Assembly: GCF_001955695.1 (NCBI RefSeq)
Contig: NZ_CP019236.1
Location: 1-64,000, forward strand
Length of the DNA: 64,000 nt
Direction: 5' to 3'
Source of the DNA: Rhodoferax koreense
GTDB lineage: Bacteria > Pseudomonadota > Gammaproteobacteria > Burkholderiales > Burkholderiaceae_C
Part shown: positions 45,037 to 54,066 of the stretch, in pieces
Position numbering within the stretch: the first letter of the stretch is position 1
How the letters are laid out: each line of letters starts with the position of its first letter
Notes under the pieces: generated by a model
Told to the model about the DNA's origin: nothing
Database searches by the model: none
The model's input: the letters and a program-made list of their open reading frames with translations, nothing else
Made by a program: the position numbers and the translations under genes

Positions 45037-46245
45037 TCAATGGGCGACGGCGCGGGAGCGCATCGCGGTGGGTCGATGGGAGGCAGGCAGCCTGCGGTCG
45101 AGACGGCCCATGAAGGTGGTCAGGCCGAGCGCACCGAGCACCACGATGGCGCCGATCCACGGCGTGTGCATCAGGCCGAGTTTTTCGACGATCGTGCCGC
45201 CGGCCAGCGCGCCGCCGGCAATGCCGAGGTTGAAGGCCGCGATGTTCAGCCCCGAGGCCACATCCACCGCCTGCGGCGTCACGCGTTCGGCCTGCTGCAC
45301 CACGTAGACCTGCAGGCCCGGCACGTTGCCGAAGGCCACCGCGCCCCACAGCAGCACCGTCGCCACGGCCAACCACGGGTTGTGCGCGGTGAACGTCAGC
45401 GCGAACAGTACCGCGGCCAGGCCCAGGAACACCACTTGCAGCGCGCGGATCGCCCCATGTCTGTCAGCGAGCTTGCCGCCCCAGATGTTGCCCACCGCCA
45501 CCGAGACCCCGTAGACCAGCAGCACCAAGCTCACCGTGCCGGCACTGAACCCCGAAACGTCCTGCAAGATCGGCGCAAGGTAGGTGAAGGCGATGAACGA
45601 GCCACCGTAGCCGAGCGCCGTCGTGGCGTAGACCAGCAGCAGGCGCGGCTGGCCCAGCACACGCACCTGCTGCAACAAGGAAGCCGGCGCCGCGTGGCGA
45701 ATGCCGGAGGGCACGAACGCCAGGCTGCCGAAAAACGCGACCAGGCCCAGCGCCGACACGGCGAGGAAAGTCTCGCGCCAGCCGAAATGCTGGCCGATGA
45801 AGGTGCCCAGCGGCACGCCGGTGACCAGCGCCACGGTCAGCCCGGTGAACATGATGGCGATCGCGCTCGCGGCCTTCTCGCGCGGCACCAGGCTGGTGGC
45901 GATGGTGGTGCCGATGGAGAAGAACACACCGTGCGCCAGGCCGGTCAGGATGCGCGCCGTGACCAGCGAGGCATACCCCGGCGCCTGCCAGGCCAGCAGG
46001 TTGCCGGCGGTGAACAGCACCATCAGGCTCAGCAGCAGCACCTTTCGCGGCAACCGGCCGGTGAGCGCGGTGAGCACCGGCGCGCCGATGGCGACGCCCA
46101 GGGCATAGAGGCTGACCAGCAGGCCGGCCGACGGCAGGCTCACCTGCAAGTCGGCGGCGATGACGGGCAGCAGCCCGACGATGACGAATTCGGTGGTTCC
46201 GATGGCATAGGCGCTGATGGTCAGCGCCAGCAAGGCAAGGGGCAT
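45037..46245 (-). CDS. MFS efflux transporter (AraJ-like, DHA1)
   Basis: A 402-residue membrane protein with twelve predicted spans. It begins MPLALLALTISAYAIGTTEFVIVGLLPVI... as in AraJ/YdhP-type exporters and has a motif-A loop GRLPRKVLL. The chosen ATG at 46245 is preceded by a CTGGAGT ribosome site that lies in one arm of a 7-bp inverted repeat, while the frame upstream is not MFS-like. It is transcribed with the AKR gene and is divergent from LysR, the usual arrangement for LysR-controlled exporters. Confidence 0.9.
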   Translation of the reverse strand: MPLALLALTISAYAIGTTEFVIVGLLPVIAADLQVSLPSAGLLVSLYALGVAIGAPVLTALTGRLPRKVLLLSLMVLFTAGNLLAWQAPGYASLVTARILTGLAHGVFFSIGTTIATSLVPREKAASAIAIMFTGLTVALVTGVPLGTFIGQHFGWRETFLAVSALGLVAFFGSLAFVPSGIRHAAPASLLQQVRVLGQPRLLLVYATTALGYGGSFIAFTYLAPILQDVSGFSAGTVSLVLLVYGVSVAVGNIWGGKLADRHGAIRALQVVFLGLAAVLFALTFTAHNPWLAVATVLLWGAVAFGNVPGLQVYVVQQAERVTPQAVDVASGLNIAAFNLGIAGGALAGGTIVEKLGLMHTPWIGAIVVLGALGLTTFMGRLDRRLPASHRPTAMRSRAVAH

Positions 46246-46250
46246 GGTGG

Positions 46251-46275
46251 ACTCCAGTGGATGAATGGCTGGAGT
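46251..46275 (-). promoter_or_regulatory. Inverted repeat sequestering the MFS ribosome site
   Basis: On the mRNA of the MFS gene, ACTCCAG and CTGGAGT are perfect 7-bp complements separated by 11 bases, and the second arm contains the Shine-Dalgarno GGAG five bases before the ATG. The stem could hide the ribosome site and adjust translation. No trigger is visible. Confidence 0.45.
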
Positions 46276-46323
46276 CTGAGGCTTTGGCTCTTGCAGAAAA
46301 AGCTGGTGATCGGCACAAGATTC

Positions 46324-46338
46324 TTGACTACTGGTCAA
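46324..46338. promoter_or_regulatory. LysR-type dyad in the MFS/LysR gap
   Basis: TTGACTACTGGTCAA is a perfect TTGAC-N5-GTCAA dyad of 15 bp ending 10 bases before the LysR start. It has the T-N11-A form expected of a LysR operator and probably serves autoregulation and the divergent MFS-AKR operon. Confidence 0.55.
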
Positions 46339-46348
46339 TAATCAAGCG

Positions 46349-47251
46349 ATGAAAACCACACTCGAGGAGCTCAGCGCCTACACCACCGTGGTGGACACCG
46401 GCTCGATCACGGCGGCTGCCGACCAGCTCGGGCAGACCAGTTCGGGCGTGAGCCGCGCGCTCGGCCGGCTAGAGGCCAAACTCGCCACCACGCTGCTGCA
46501 GCGCACCACGCGCCGGCTTGAGCTGACCGAAGAGGGCCGGATCTTCCTGGCCCAGGCACGCAAGATCCTGGCGGCCGTGGACGAGGCCGAAGAGCAGATG
46601 GCCGTGCGCCGCGAGCAACCCGCCGGCCGGCTGCGCGTGAACGCCGCCGTGCCCTACATGTTGCACGTGGTGGTGCCACTGGTAGCGGAGTTCCGCAACT
46701 TGTACCCGGCGATCGAACTGGAGCTCAACAGCAGCGATGCCATCATCGACCTGCTCGAGCACCGCACCGACATCGCCATCCGCATCGGCGCGCTGCAGGA
46801 TTCAACGCTGCATGCGCGCCCGCTGGGCACCAACGGCCTGCGTGTGCTGGCCAGCCCCGCCTACCTCAAGGCCCACGGCCGACCCAGGACCGTGGCCGCG
46901 CTGGTGGCCGAACACAGCTTGCTCGGCTTCACACAACCGGCCTCGCTGAACCGCTGGCCGCTGCGCGACGCCGACGGCAATGAATTGCAGATCAACCCCT
47001 CGCTGCTGGCCTCCAGCGGGGAAACCCTGCGCCAGCTGGCCCTGGCCGGCGCCGGCATCGTCTGCCTGGCCGACTTCATGACCCACGCCGACCGCGCCGC
47101 CGGCGATCTGGTCCAGGTGCTGCCGCGCGAGACGCTGGACGTGCGCCAACCCGTGCACGCCGTGTACTACCGCAACACGCAGCTGTCGGCGCGTATCGCG
47201 TGTTTTCTGGATTTCATGGGGGCGCGGCTGGGGCAAGGAAAGGCCGCTTGA
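46349..47251 (+). CDS. LysR-family transcriptional regulator
   Basis: A 300-residue LysR regulator with an N-terminal helix-turn-helix (LEELSAYTTVVDTGSITAAA, then DQLGQTSSGVSRALGRLEAK) and a C-terminal effector domain. The start MKTTLEELSA is in the family style. It is divergent from the MFS-AKR operon, with a symmetric TTGAC-N5-GTCAA site in between, so it most likely controls that operon. The inducer is unknown. Confidence 0.92.
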   Translation: MKTTLEELSAYTTVVDTGSITAAADQLGQTSSGVSRALGRLEAKLATTLLQRTTRRLELTEEGRIFLAQARKILAAVDEAEEQMAVRREQPAGRLRVNAAVPYMLHVVVPLVAEFRNLYPAIELELNSSDAIIDLLEHRTDIAIRIGALQDSTLHARPLGTNGLRVLASPAYLKAHGRPRTVAALVAEHSLLGFTQPASLNRWPLRDADGNELQINPSLLASSGETLRQLALAGAGIVCLADFMTHADRAAGDLVQVLPRETLDVRQPVHAVYYRNTQLSARIACFLDFMGARLGQGKAA

Positions 47252-47299
47252 GAATCAGCATCAAATCCGGCTTCGGAACAATCGATACGGGCGCCGTCA

Positions 47300-47316
47300 G
47301 CTACTGACTTGATAGC
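47300..47316. repeat. 17-bp dispersed motif, copy 2
   Basis: GCTACTGACTTGATAGC agrees at 13 of 17 positions with GCTCTTGTATTGATAGC at 26340-26356. It covers the last codons and the stop codon of the LysE/ArgO-type exporter gene, so the protein end may be shaped by the repeat. Confidence 0.35.
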
Positions 47317-47951
47317 AAGCTCCACGCCTGTCGCGCGACCACGCCGCCCAGCACCGCCATCACCAGCCCCACACCTGCATCGAGCCAGCGCCAGGCGCCG
47401 GGCCGGGCCAGCCAGGGCGCCAGGAACCTCGCGCCGAAGCCGAGGGCGCTGAACCAGACGAGGCTGGCCAGGGCCGTGCCGGCCGCGAAGAACCATTTCG
47501 CCGCGCCTGGCTGGGCCGCGCCCACCGACCCGATCAACACCACGGTATCGAGGTAGACGTGGGGATTGAGCAGGGTGAAAGCAGCCAGCTGCAGCATCAC
47601 CGTCTTCAGGGGCGCGCGCAGACCGGCCGTGCCCTGCGCTTGCAGTGCGTGCGGGCGCCAAGCCCGGCGCAGGGCCAGGGCAGCGTAGGCGAACAGGAAC
47701 ACGGCACCGCCCGCCGCGAGGGTGATGGCCAGGGTCGGCCGGTTCGCCAGTACCCTCGCCATGCCGGCCACACCCGCCAGCACCAGCAAGGTGTCGGCGC
47801 CGAAGCAGAACAGCACCACCGGCAGCAGATGCTCACGGCGCAAGCCCTGGCGCAGGACGAAGGCATTCTGGGCGCCGATGGCGACGATCAGGCCGAAACA
47901 CAGGCCAAGCCCTGCGGTGAAGGCGGAAAGGTAGGAAGGTAGACCGGTCAT
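47301..47951 (-). CDS. argO: LysE/ArgO-type amino-acid exporter
   Basis: A 216-residue inner-membrane exporter of the LysE family with six spans. The start region GLGLCFGLIVAIGAQNAFVLRQGL is characteristic of ArgO/LysE, which exports arginine or lysine when internal levels rise. The ATG at 47951 (MTGLPSYL) is preferred over 47966. It is divergent from an ArgP-type LysR regulator 71 bases away, the canonical arrangement. The C-terminal end (SLLSSQ) overlaps a short dispersed repeat. Confidence 0.92.
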   Translation of the reverse strand: MTGLPSYLSAFTAGLGLCFGLIVAIGAQNAFVLRQGLRREHLLPVVLFCFGADTLLVLAGVAGMARVLANRPTLAITLAAGGAVFLFAYAALALRRAWRPHALQAQGTAGLRAPLKTVMLQLAAFTLLNPHVYLDTVVLIGSVGAAQPGAAKWFFAAGTALASLVWFSALGFGARFLAPWLARPGAWRWLDAGVGLVMAVLGGVVARQAWSLLSSQ

Positions 47952-47989
47952 GGGCGAAGCATGCAACGCGTCGATGGATTAGCCCAGTT

Positions 47990-48014
47990 AAACTTTCTTC
48001 ATCCTATTAAGTTT
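47990..48014. promoter_or_regulatory. Candidate ArgP site in the argO/argP gap
   Basis: AAACTT (47990-47995) and AAGTTT (48009-48014) are inverted with a 13-base spacer in an AT-rich stretch between the two divergent starts. Position fits a LysR-type regulator site. Base-pair symmetry is short, so this is tentative. Confidence 0.35.
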
Positions 48015-48022
48015 TACTAAGC

Positions 48023-48928
48023 ATGCTCGATTACGTGTCCCTCTCCGCCGTGGCCCAAGTGGTGCGCGAAGGCAGCTTCGAACGCGCAGCGCAGGCCTTG
48101 CACGTCACAGCCTCCGCCGTATCGCAACGCGTGAAGCTGCTCGAAGAGCGGCTGGGCCTGGCGCTGATCGTCCGTGGCACGCCCTGCACGGCCACCGAGG
48201 CCGGTCACTGGCTGTGCCGGCATGTGGAGCAGGTCGGCATGCTGGAGCGCGACCTGCACACCGCCTTGCCCGCACTGACGGCCCTCGACGCCGACGACGG
48301 CAGGGTGACGCTGCGCATCGCCGTCAACGCCGACAGCCTGGCCACCTGGTTCATCGACGCGGCACAGGCTTTCACCCAGGCGGAGCCGGCGCTGCTCGAC
48401 CTGAGTGCCGACGACCAGGACCACACCGCCGAATGGCTGCGCGAAGGCACGGTGTTGGCCGCGGTCAGCAGTTCGACCAAGCCGGTCCAGGGTTGCCACG
48501 CCGTGCCGCTGGGCCAGATGCGCTACGTGGCCTCGGCCAGCCCCGAATACGTGCATCGGCATTTCCCGAACGGGCTCACCGCGGCGGCCCTGGCCAATGC
48601 CCCTTGCCTGAGCTTCAACCGCAAGGACCAATTGCAGGCGACGTGGGCCCGCCGGGCCAGCGGCGAGGCGGTGACCATGCCGCAGCACTGGCTGCCGTCC
48701 TCGCAGGGATTCGTGCAGGCGGCGCTGGCCGGCATGGGCTGGGGCATGAACCCGATGGCGATGGTGGCCGGGCACTTGAAGAGCGGAGCGCTCGTGCGGC
48801 TGCTGCCGGGCCCGGAAAACGACCTGCTGGTGCCGCTGGTCTGGCAACACGCCAGGCTGAAGATTCCGATGCTGGACCGGCTGACCGCCGCCGTGCAGAA
48901 AGCGGCCGGTCAGGCCCTCGAGCCTTGA
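48023..48928 (+). CDS. argP: ArgP-type LysR regulator of argO
   Basis: A 301-residue LysR regulator of the ArgP (IciA) type. The N-terminus MLDYVSLSAVAQVVREGSFE, then RAAQALHVTASAVSQRVKLL, is close to ArgP, which activates argO in response to arginine and is antagonised by lysine. It is divergent from the exporter gene with an AT-rich spacer holding a candidate site. The effector domain continues to residue 301. The symbol rests on sequence pattern plus context. Confidence 0.9.
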   Translation: MLDYVSLSAVAQVVREGSFERAAQALHVTASAVSQRVKLLEERLGLALIVRGTPCTATEAGHWLCRHVEQVGMLERDLHTALPALTALDADDGRVTLRIAVNADSLATWFIDAAQAFTQAEPALLDLSADDQDHTAEWLREGTVLAAVSSSTKPVQGCHAVPLGQMRYVASASPEYVHRHFPNGLTAAALANAPCLSFNRKDQLQATWARRASGEAVTMPQHWLPSSQGFVQAALAGMGWGMNPMAMVAGHLKSGALVRLLPGPENDLLVPLVWQHARLKIPMLDRLTAAVQKAAGQALEP

Positions 48929-48992
48929 AAGCCCAGTTATTCTTTAAAGCCCTTAGGAATACATAGTAGTAGTCATAGAGTGCGGCCTTTTG

Positions 48993-49148
48993 TGTGGGTA
49001 ACCGGAGATTCCCCTGACAGATCAAAGGCTTGCAGCCGCTCAACCCTTGTGGGTGACTGCGCTTTCGGGCTGCGCCCGACACATGAACAACTTCGGCGCC
49101 ACGCCTTTCGCTGTGGATAAGCCACGGCTTGTGCTGTTTCCATCCACA
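48993..49148. other. Cluster of DnaA-box-like 9-mers in an intergenic gap
   Basis: Within the 240-base gap after argP lie TGTGGGTAA (48993-49001), TGTGGGTGA (49048-49056), a perfect TGTGGATAA (49112-49120, complement of TTATCCACA) and an opposed CCATCCACA (49140-49148). An AT-richer stretch precedes them (48940-48980). This is the pattern of DnaA binding sites, but spacing is irregular, and the main origin should lie beside dnaA. It may titrate DnaA or be chance. Confidence 0.4.
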
Positions 49149-49168
49149 GACTTGTCCGCCACGGCCGA

Positions 49169-50149
49169 TCAGGAAAAGCCGACCACTGCATGCGGCACGT
49201 AGGGCTTCTCCAGCGCCGCAATCTCTTCGGGCGTGAGCTTGATCGACAGTGCCGCAACCGCATCGTCCAGCTGCTGTACCCTGGTGGCCCCGATGATCGG
49301 TGCGGTGATGCCCGGCACCTGCAGCACCCAGGCCAGCGCGATCTGCGCGGGCGGCACCCCACGCGCCTTGGCGACGGCCATCACGGCTTCGACGACCTTG
49401 CGGTCGGCCTCGGCGGTGCTGGCGTACAGCGTCTTGCCGAAGTCGTCAGTCTCGGCCCGCGCACTCTGGCTGTCCCACGCGCGCGTGAGGCGGCCACGCG
49501 CGAGCGGGCTCCAGGGAATCACCCCGATGCCTTCGGCCCGGCACAACGGCAGCATCTCGCGTTCTTCCTCGCGGTACAGCAGGTTCACGTACGGCTGCAT
49601 GGTGGCGAACCGGGTCCAGCCATGGCGCTCGGAGGTCGCCAGCGCCTTGGCGAATTGCCACGCGTACATGGAAGAGGCACCGATGTAGCGCGCCTTGCCG
49701 GCCTTGACGACGTCGTGCAATGCCTCCAGCGTTTCCTCGATCGGCGTGGCGTAGTCCCAGCGGTGGATCTGGTAGAGGTCGACGTAGTCCGTGCCGAGCC
49801 GGCGCAGGCTGTGGTCGATCTCGCTGAAGATGGCCTTGCGCGACAGGCCGGCGCCGTTCGGCCCGGGCCGCATGCGGCCATGCACCTTGGTGGCGATGAC
49901 CACCTCGTCGCGCGGCGCGTAGTCCTTGAACGCGCGGCCGACGATCTCTTCGCTGCTGCCGGCCGAATACACATTGGCGGTGTCGAAGAAGTTGATGCCC
50001 AGGTCGAGCGCTTTCTTGATGAACGGCCGGCTCGCAGCTTCGTCGAGGGTCCACGGATGGTGGCCCTGGCCGGGCGCGCCATAGGTCATGCAGCCGAGCA
50101 CGAGCCGCGAGACTTGCAGGCCGGTGCGGCCAAGTTGGGTGGTTAACAC
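49169..50149 (-). CDS. Aldo/keto reductase (YdhF/Tas-like)
   Basis: A 326-residue NADPH-dependent aldo/keto reductase of the larger Tas/YghZ-like group. Catalytic residues sit in FFDTANVYSAG (Asp, Tyr), IATKVHGRM (Lys) and YQIHRWD (His). The start is GTG at 50149, with AGGAG about six bases upstream; an ATG two bases away is out of frame and stops at once. The substrate is unknown. It stands alone on the minus strand. Confidence 0.88.
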   Translation of the reverse strand: MLTTQLGRTGLQVSRLVLGCMTYGAPGQGHHPWTLDEAASRPFIKKALDLGINFFDTANVYSAGSSEEIVGRAFKDYAPRDEVVIATKVHGRMRPGPNGAGLSRKAIFSEIDHSLRRLGTDYVDLYQIHRWDYATPIEETLEALHDVVKAGKARYIGASSMYAWQFAKALATSERHGWTRFATMQPYVNLLYREEEREMLPLCRAEGIGVIPWSPLARGRLTRAWDSQSARAETDDFGKTLYASTAEADRKVVEAVMAVAKARGVPPAQIALAWVLQVPGITAPIIGATRVQQLDDAVAALSIKLTPEEIAALEKPYVPHAVVGFS

Positions 50150-50340
50150 ATGAGGCTCCTGATGATGAACGGACGATGGTGATTCTGCGACGCCTGGACG
50201 GTTTGTGCCGGCAGCGCCGCGATCGCCCGTGGCGCGGCATCCGGCTTTACCTGCGCGTCACATTCGGCGGCTTGAAACCGCCGCCGACGCCTCGCATCTG
50301 GTCGGTCCGCGGCGCGCCTTTTGCGCACGCGCGAGTCTTC

Positions 50341-51498
50341 ATGTCCATCGTTCCGCTCTACCTTCTTTCGTTCTTGCTGCATGCCTTCGTCGGCTGGCGC
50401 ATCGTGCCGGCGCTCGACACCCTCGCACCCGACGCCGCCATCGCGCTGGCGCTGCTGCTCGGCGTGTCGGCCGTGCTGATGCCGATGAGCCTGATCGGCC
50501 AGCGCCTGGCGCGCGGCCGAAGCACGGCCGAGGTGCTGACCTGGGTCGGCCTGTTGTGCATGGGCCTGTTCTCCTCGCTGTTCGTGCTCACGCTGCTGCG
50601 CGAAATGGCCTTGTTCGCGGCCTGGGGCCTCTCATCGTTTGCGCCGGAACTGGTTTCGGTTGCGGCCTGGGAAGAGGCCCACGCCTGGAGCGCCGCCGCC
50701 GTGCCCGTGCTGGGCCTGGCGGCCACCTCGATCGGCTTCCTGAACGCGCGCCGCACGGCCGCGGTGGTGCGGGTCGACGTGCCGATCACCGGCCTGCCGG
50801 AGGCCCTGCACGGCTTTACCGTCGCGCAGATCAGCGACATCCACGTCGGCCCGACGATCAAGCGGGGCTACCTGCAGTCCATCGTGCGCAAGGTGAACGC
50901 CCTCGACGCCGACATGGTGGCCATCACCGGCGATCTGGTGGACGGCAAGGTCGCCGAGCTGGCGCCGCACGTGGCGCCGCTGTCCAAGCTGTCCTCCACC
51001 CATGGCACCTATTTCGTCACCGGCAACCACGAGTATTACTCGGGTGCGCACGCCTGGGTGGCCGAACTGGAACGGCTCGGGGTGAACGTGCTGATGAACG
51101 AGCATGTGGTGCTGCAGCACGGCGCGCCGCTGGTGCTGGCCGGCGTGGCCGACTACGGCGCCCACCATTTCGATCCCTCGCACCGCAGCGATCCGGCCGC
51201 GGCCATGCTCGGCGCGCCCTCGGACGCGGGCATGCACCTGCTGCTCGCGCACCAGCCGCGCAGTGCGCAGGCGGCAGCCGAGGCAGGGTTCCAGCTGCAG
51301 CTCTCCGGCCACACGCACGGCGGCCAGTTCTGGCCCTGGAACCATTTCGTGCGGTTCCAACAGCCATTCACGGCCGGGTTGCACAAGCTCCAGGACCTAT
51401 GGGTCTACACAAGCCGCGGCACCGGTTACTGGGGCCCGCCGAACCGGCTGGGCGCACCGTCGGAGATCACGCACCTGCGCCTGGTCAAGGCCGACTGA
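50341..51498 (+). CDS. Membrane-anchored metallophosphoesterase
   Basis: A 385-residue protein with four N-terminal spans (about residues 1-130) and a calcineurin-like phosphoesterase domain (about 150-385). Metal motifs are DIHVG, ITGDLVDG, GNHEYY and the final GHTHGGQFWP. Such proteins (YkuE-like) hydrolyse phosphoesters at the membrane, possibly lipid-linked. ATG 50341 is chosen because residues in the longer upstream frame are Arg-rich and unlike the family. No strong ribosome site is seen, so the start is moderately certain. The 191-base gap upstream shows no other feature. Confidence 0.87.
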   Translation: MSIVPLYLLSFLLHAFVGWRIVPALDTLAPDAAIALALLLGVSAVLMPMSLIGQRLARGRSTAEVLTWVGLLCMGLFSSLFVLTLLREMALFAAWGLSSFAPELVSVAAWEEAHAWSAAAVPVLGLAATSIGFLNARRTAAVVRVDVPITGLPEALHGFTVAQISDIHVGPTIKRGYLQSIVRKVNALDADMVAITGDLVDGKVAELAPHVAPLSKLSSTHGTYFVTGNHEYYSGAHAWVAELERLGVNVLMNEHVVLQHGAPLVLAGVADYGAHHFDPSHRSDPAAAMLGAPSDAGMHLLLAHQPRSAQAAAEAGFQLQLSGHTHGGQFWPWNHFVRFQQPFTAGLHKLQDLWVYTSRGTGYWGPPNRLGAPSEITHLRLVKAD

Positions 51499-51586
51499 AC
51501 CCGGAACAAAAAAATTTTCGGCCGATGGGCCCGCTTTTTGCAGCGCCTCCGTATGATGGGCAACTGGACTGCAAAAGGAGCCTGTC

Positions 51587-52159
51587 TTGAAACACAAAGC
51601 CATCCTCGCCTTGCTCGGCCTCGCTCTGGCGTGGTCCATGCCCAGCCAAGCCAGCTTGATCAACAGCGGTAGCGCTTGGATCCCAGGGACTTTTCAGTTC
51701 GATTTCGAAAGCGGCACGATCAGCGGTGTGTCGCCCACGGCCGACATCTTCTGGAACCAGCTCACGGGCACCACGCGCCAGTTGCAGCCGGCTTTCCTCA
51801 ACTCGACGGCTGCGCTCTTGGCATTGGGCAACACGCCTTTCGCCGGCATCACCGAAACCGATCTGCTGGGCTACGTGTATTCGACCCCATTCATCGAAGG
51901 TCCACCGGGCGGCAGCTTGCTCGACGTCGGCAACACTTTCGCCGTACTGACCGCAGAAGGCCATTACGCCAAGGTGGAAGTCACCGATTACGGCACGGGG
52001 ACCGTGGGCCGCGACTTCTACGACATTCACATCGCGTACGCGTTGTTCGACGGCCAGCCGGCCAGCGTCCCGGAGCCGGGCTCATTCGCCCTGCTGGCCT
52101 TGGGCCTGGCCGCGGCCACGGTGGCGCGTCAGCACATCCATCCCGGACGCCAGCGCTGA
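51587..52159 (+). CDS. PEP-CTERM sorting domain protein
   Basis: A 190-residue secreted protein with an N-terminal signal peptide (cleaved after PSQA) and a C-terminal PEP-CTERM tail: VPEPGSF, then a hydrophobic stretch (ALLALGLAAATVA) and a basic end (RQHIHPGRQR). Exosortase (EpsH/XrtA-like) recognises this tail, but no exosortase gene is in the window. The middle is Gly/Thr/Ser-rich with unknown function. The start is TTG at 51587, with AAAAGGAG eight bases upstream. Ranging from extracellular matrix to surface coat, its role is unknown. Confidence 0.82.
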   Translation: MKHKAILALLGLALAWSMPSQASLINSGSAWIPGTFQFDFESGTISGVSPTADIFWNQLTGTTRQLQPAFLNSTAALLALGNTPFAGITETDLLGYVYSTPFIEGPPGGSLLDVGNTFAVLTAEGHYAKVEVTDYGTGTVGRDFYDIHIAYALFDGQPASVPEPGSFALLALGLAAATVARQHIHPGRQR

Positions 52160-52160
52160 A

Positions 52161-52925
52161 CTAAATTTCAATGACCGCCGCCAGCGGCGCATGGTCGGAC
52201 AGGTGCGACCACGGTTTCTTGGGCATCGGAATCGGTGCATGCAGCTTGCAATTCTTCACATAGATGCGGTCGAGTTGCAGCATCGGCATCTTCGCCGGGA
52301 AAGTGCGCGCGGCCTGGCCGTTGGCCTGCACGAAAATTTCCTTCAAGCCCGCCTCGCGCTCGAGGATGCGATGCGCATGGCGTCCCCAGTCGTTGAAGTC
52401 ACCTGCCACCACCACAGGGGCCAGGGGATCGGACTCGGCCTTGATCATGTGGCTGAGCAGGTGCAATTGCTGGCGGCGGTGCGACTCGCGCAAGCCGAGG
52501 TGGACGCAGAAGGCATGGATGTCGTGCGGCTGGCCGGGCACGCGCAGCACGCAATGCAGCAGGCCGCGCCGCTCGGGGCCGGCGATCGACACGTCGCGGT
52601 TTTCATAATGCACGATGGGGAACTTGGACAGCACCGCGTTGCCGTGGTGGCCGTGCGGGTACACCGCATTGCGGCCGTAGGCGTGCTGCGGCCAGATGGT
52701 GTCGGCCAGGAATTCATAGTGCGGCGTATCCGGATAGCCCGGCACGCGCTGCACGTGTTTCTCATGCGTGCCCATCACCTCCTGAAGGAACACCACGTCG
52801 GCCGCCACCGCGCGTACCGCATCGCGCAACTCGTGCAGGATGAACTTGCGGTTGAAGAAGGTGAAGCCCTTGTGGATGTTGACCGTGAGGACTTTGAAAG
52901 CGAAGTGTGCGAGGGGGGCGGTCAT
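52161..52925 (-). CDS. Endonuclease/exonuclease/phosphatase-family protein
   Basis: A 254-residue hydrolase of the EEP fold. Visible motifs are [18 protein letters not shown] (metal Glu), [20 protein letters not shown] and the C-terminal SDHAPLAAV, which supplies the active-site Asp-His. Members cleave DNA, phosphoinositides or other phosphodiesters; this one resembles the bacterial group often linked to cardiolipin synthase-like genes, but none is adjacent here. ATG at 52925 ([11 protein letters not shown]) is chosen over a longer frame. It is convergent with the PEP-CTERM gene, one base apart. Confidence 0.88.
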   Translation of the reverse strand: MTAPLAHFAFKVLTVNIHKGFTFFNRKFILHELRDAVRAVAADVVFLQEVMGTHEKHVQRVPGYPDTPHYEFLADTIWPQHAYGRNAVYPHGHHGNAVLSKFPIVHYENRDVSIAGPERRGLLHCVLRVPGQPHDIHAFCVHLGLRESHRRQQLHLLSHMIKAESDPLAPVVVAGDFNDWGRHAHRILEREAGLKEIFVQANGQAARTFPAKMPMLQLDRIYVKNCKLHAPIPMPKKPWSHLSDHAPLAAVIEI

Positions 52926-53043
52926 GGCGGGCAAGGCGGGTAGAGATCCGTCTTCGTTTGTAGGGCCGCACCCGCAACCCGGCTGTAGGACGGCAGGCTG
53001 ACGCGCGGCCAGCCCCGCGCGAAATGTTCCGGCCCGCGGCGCG

Positions 53044-54012
53044 CTATTCCGCGACGATCTTAGCGGCGTCGATGGCTTCCTTGTAGACCGGCACCTGCTG
53101 CGCCACATAGGCCGTCATGTCGCGACCGTTGGTGGCCCACGGGGTGGCGCCGGAATCGCGCATTTTTTTCTGCACCTCGGGATTCGCCATCGTCGTCATC
53201 AGCGCTTTTTCATACGCGGCCACGATGGCCGGCGGCGTGCCGGCTTTCACGAAAAATGCCTGCCACAGCGGCAGCGAAAGCGACGAGAAGCCCTCCTCTT
53301 CGCCGATGGTCTTCACATTCGGCAGCATGGAGGAACGCGTGCTGTCGGCGATCGCCAGCGCCCGCATGGAGCCGTCCTTGATGAAAGGCAAGGCCGAGGT
53401 GGTGGTCAGGATGGCACTGTCCACGTGCTGGCCGACGAGGTCGGTGTTGATCTGCGCCGCGCCCTTGTACGGCACGTGCAGCATGGCGACCTTGCCTTTC
53501 TCGTTGATCAGCGCGCCGAACAGGTGCTGCATGGTGCCGATGCCGGGCGTGGCGTAGTTGAAATCCTTCTTGCCCTTGCGCAAGGCCGCGAGCAGCTCCG
53601 ACATCGACTGGTAGGGCGACTTGGCGCTCACGGCGAACACCATGGAGACGAAGCTCGAGCTGCCGATGAGCTGGAAATCACGGCGCCAGTCGACCTTGGT
53701 CTTGTCGTTGACCATGGGGATGACGATGGTGTCGGTGCCGCCCAGGTAGATCACGCTGCCGTCGGTGGGCCCGTGGCTGACTTTCTGCGCGGCCATCATG
53801 CCGCTGGCGCCCGGCACGTTGTCCACCACGATCTGGCGGCCCAATACCTTGCTCATCTCGGTGGCCACGAGCCGACCGACGAAATCCGTCGTGCCGCCGG
53901 CGGAATACCCGAGCACCATCGAGATCGGCTTGTCCGACTGGGCGAGCGCCCAGCCCGGGGCGAGGCCGCAGGCACCGGCTGAGGCGATCTTCAATACGGT
54001 TCGGCGTTGCAT
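53044..54012 (-). CDS. Bug/TctC-type tripartite tricarboxylate binding protein
   Basis: A 322-residue periplasmic binding protein of the Bug/TctC family, which is greatly expanded in Burkholderiales and binds dicarboxylates, aromatics and related acids. It has a Tat-like signal ([20 protein letters not shown]) and the family pattern [20 protein letters not shown]. TctA/TctB membrane partners are not adjacent, which is common for orphan Bug proteins. ATG 54012 is preferred over a distal start that would run through the promoter region. It is divergent from the fumarase-superfamily lyase gene. Confidence 0.9.
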   Translation of the reverse strand: MQRRTVLKIASAGACGLAPGWALAQSDKPISMVLGYSAGGTTDFVGRLVATEMSKVLGRQIVVDNVPGASGMMAAQKVSHGPTDGSVIYLGGTDTIVIPMVNDKTKVDWRRDFQLIGSSSFVSMVFAVSAKSPYQSMSELLAALRKGKKDFNYATPGIGTMQHLFGALINEKGKVAMLHVPYKGAAQINTDLVGQHVDSAILTTTSALPFIKDGSMRALAIADSTRSSMLPNVKTIGEEEGFSSLSLPLWQAFFVKAGTPPAIVAAYEKALMTTMANPEVQKKMRDSGATPWATNGRDMTAYVAQQVPVYKEAIDAAKIVAE

Positions 54013-54066
54013 GGGAAGTCTCCTGTTTCTGTTGTGGTAGTGGGCGGCCACGCGGGCCTGAGGAAC

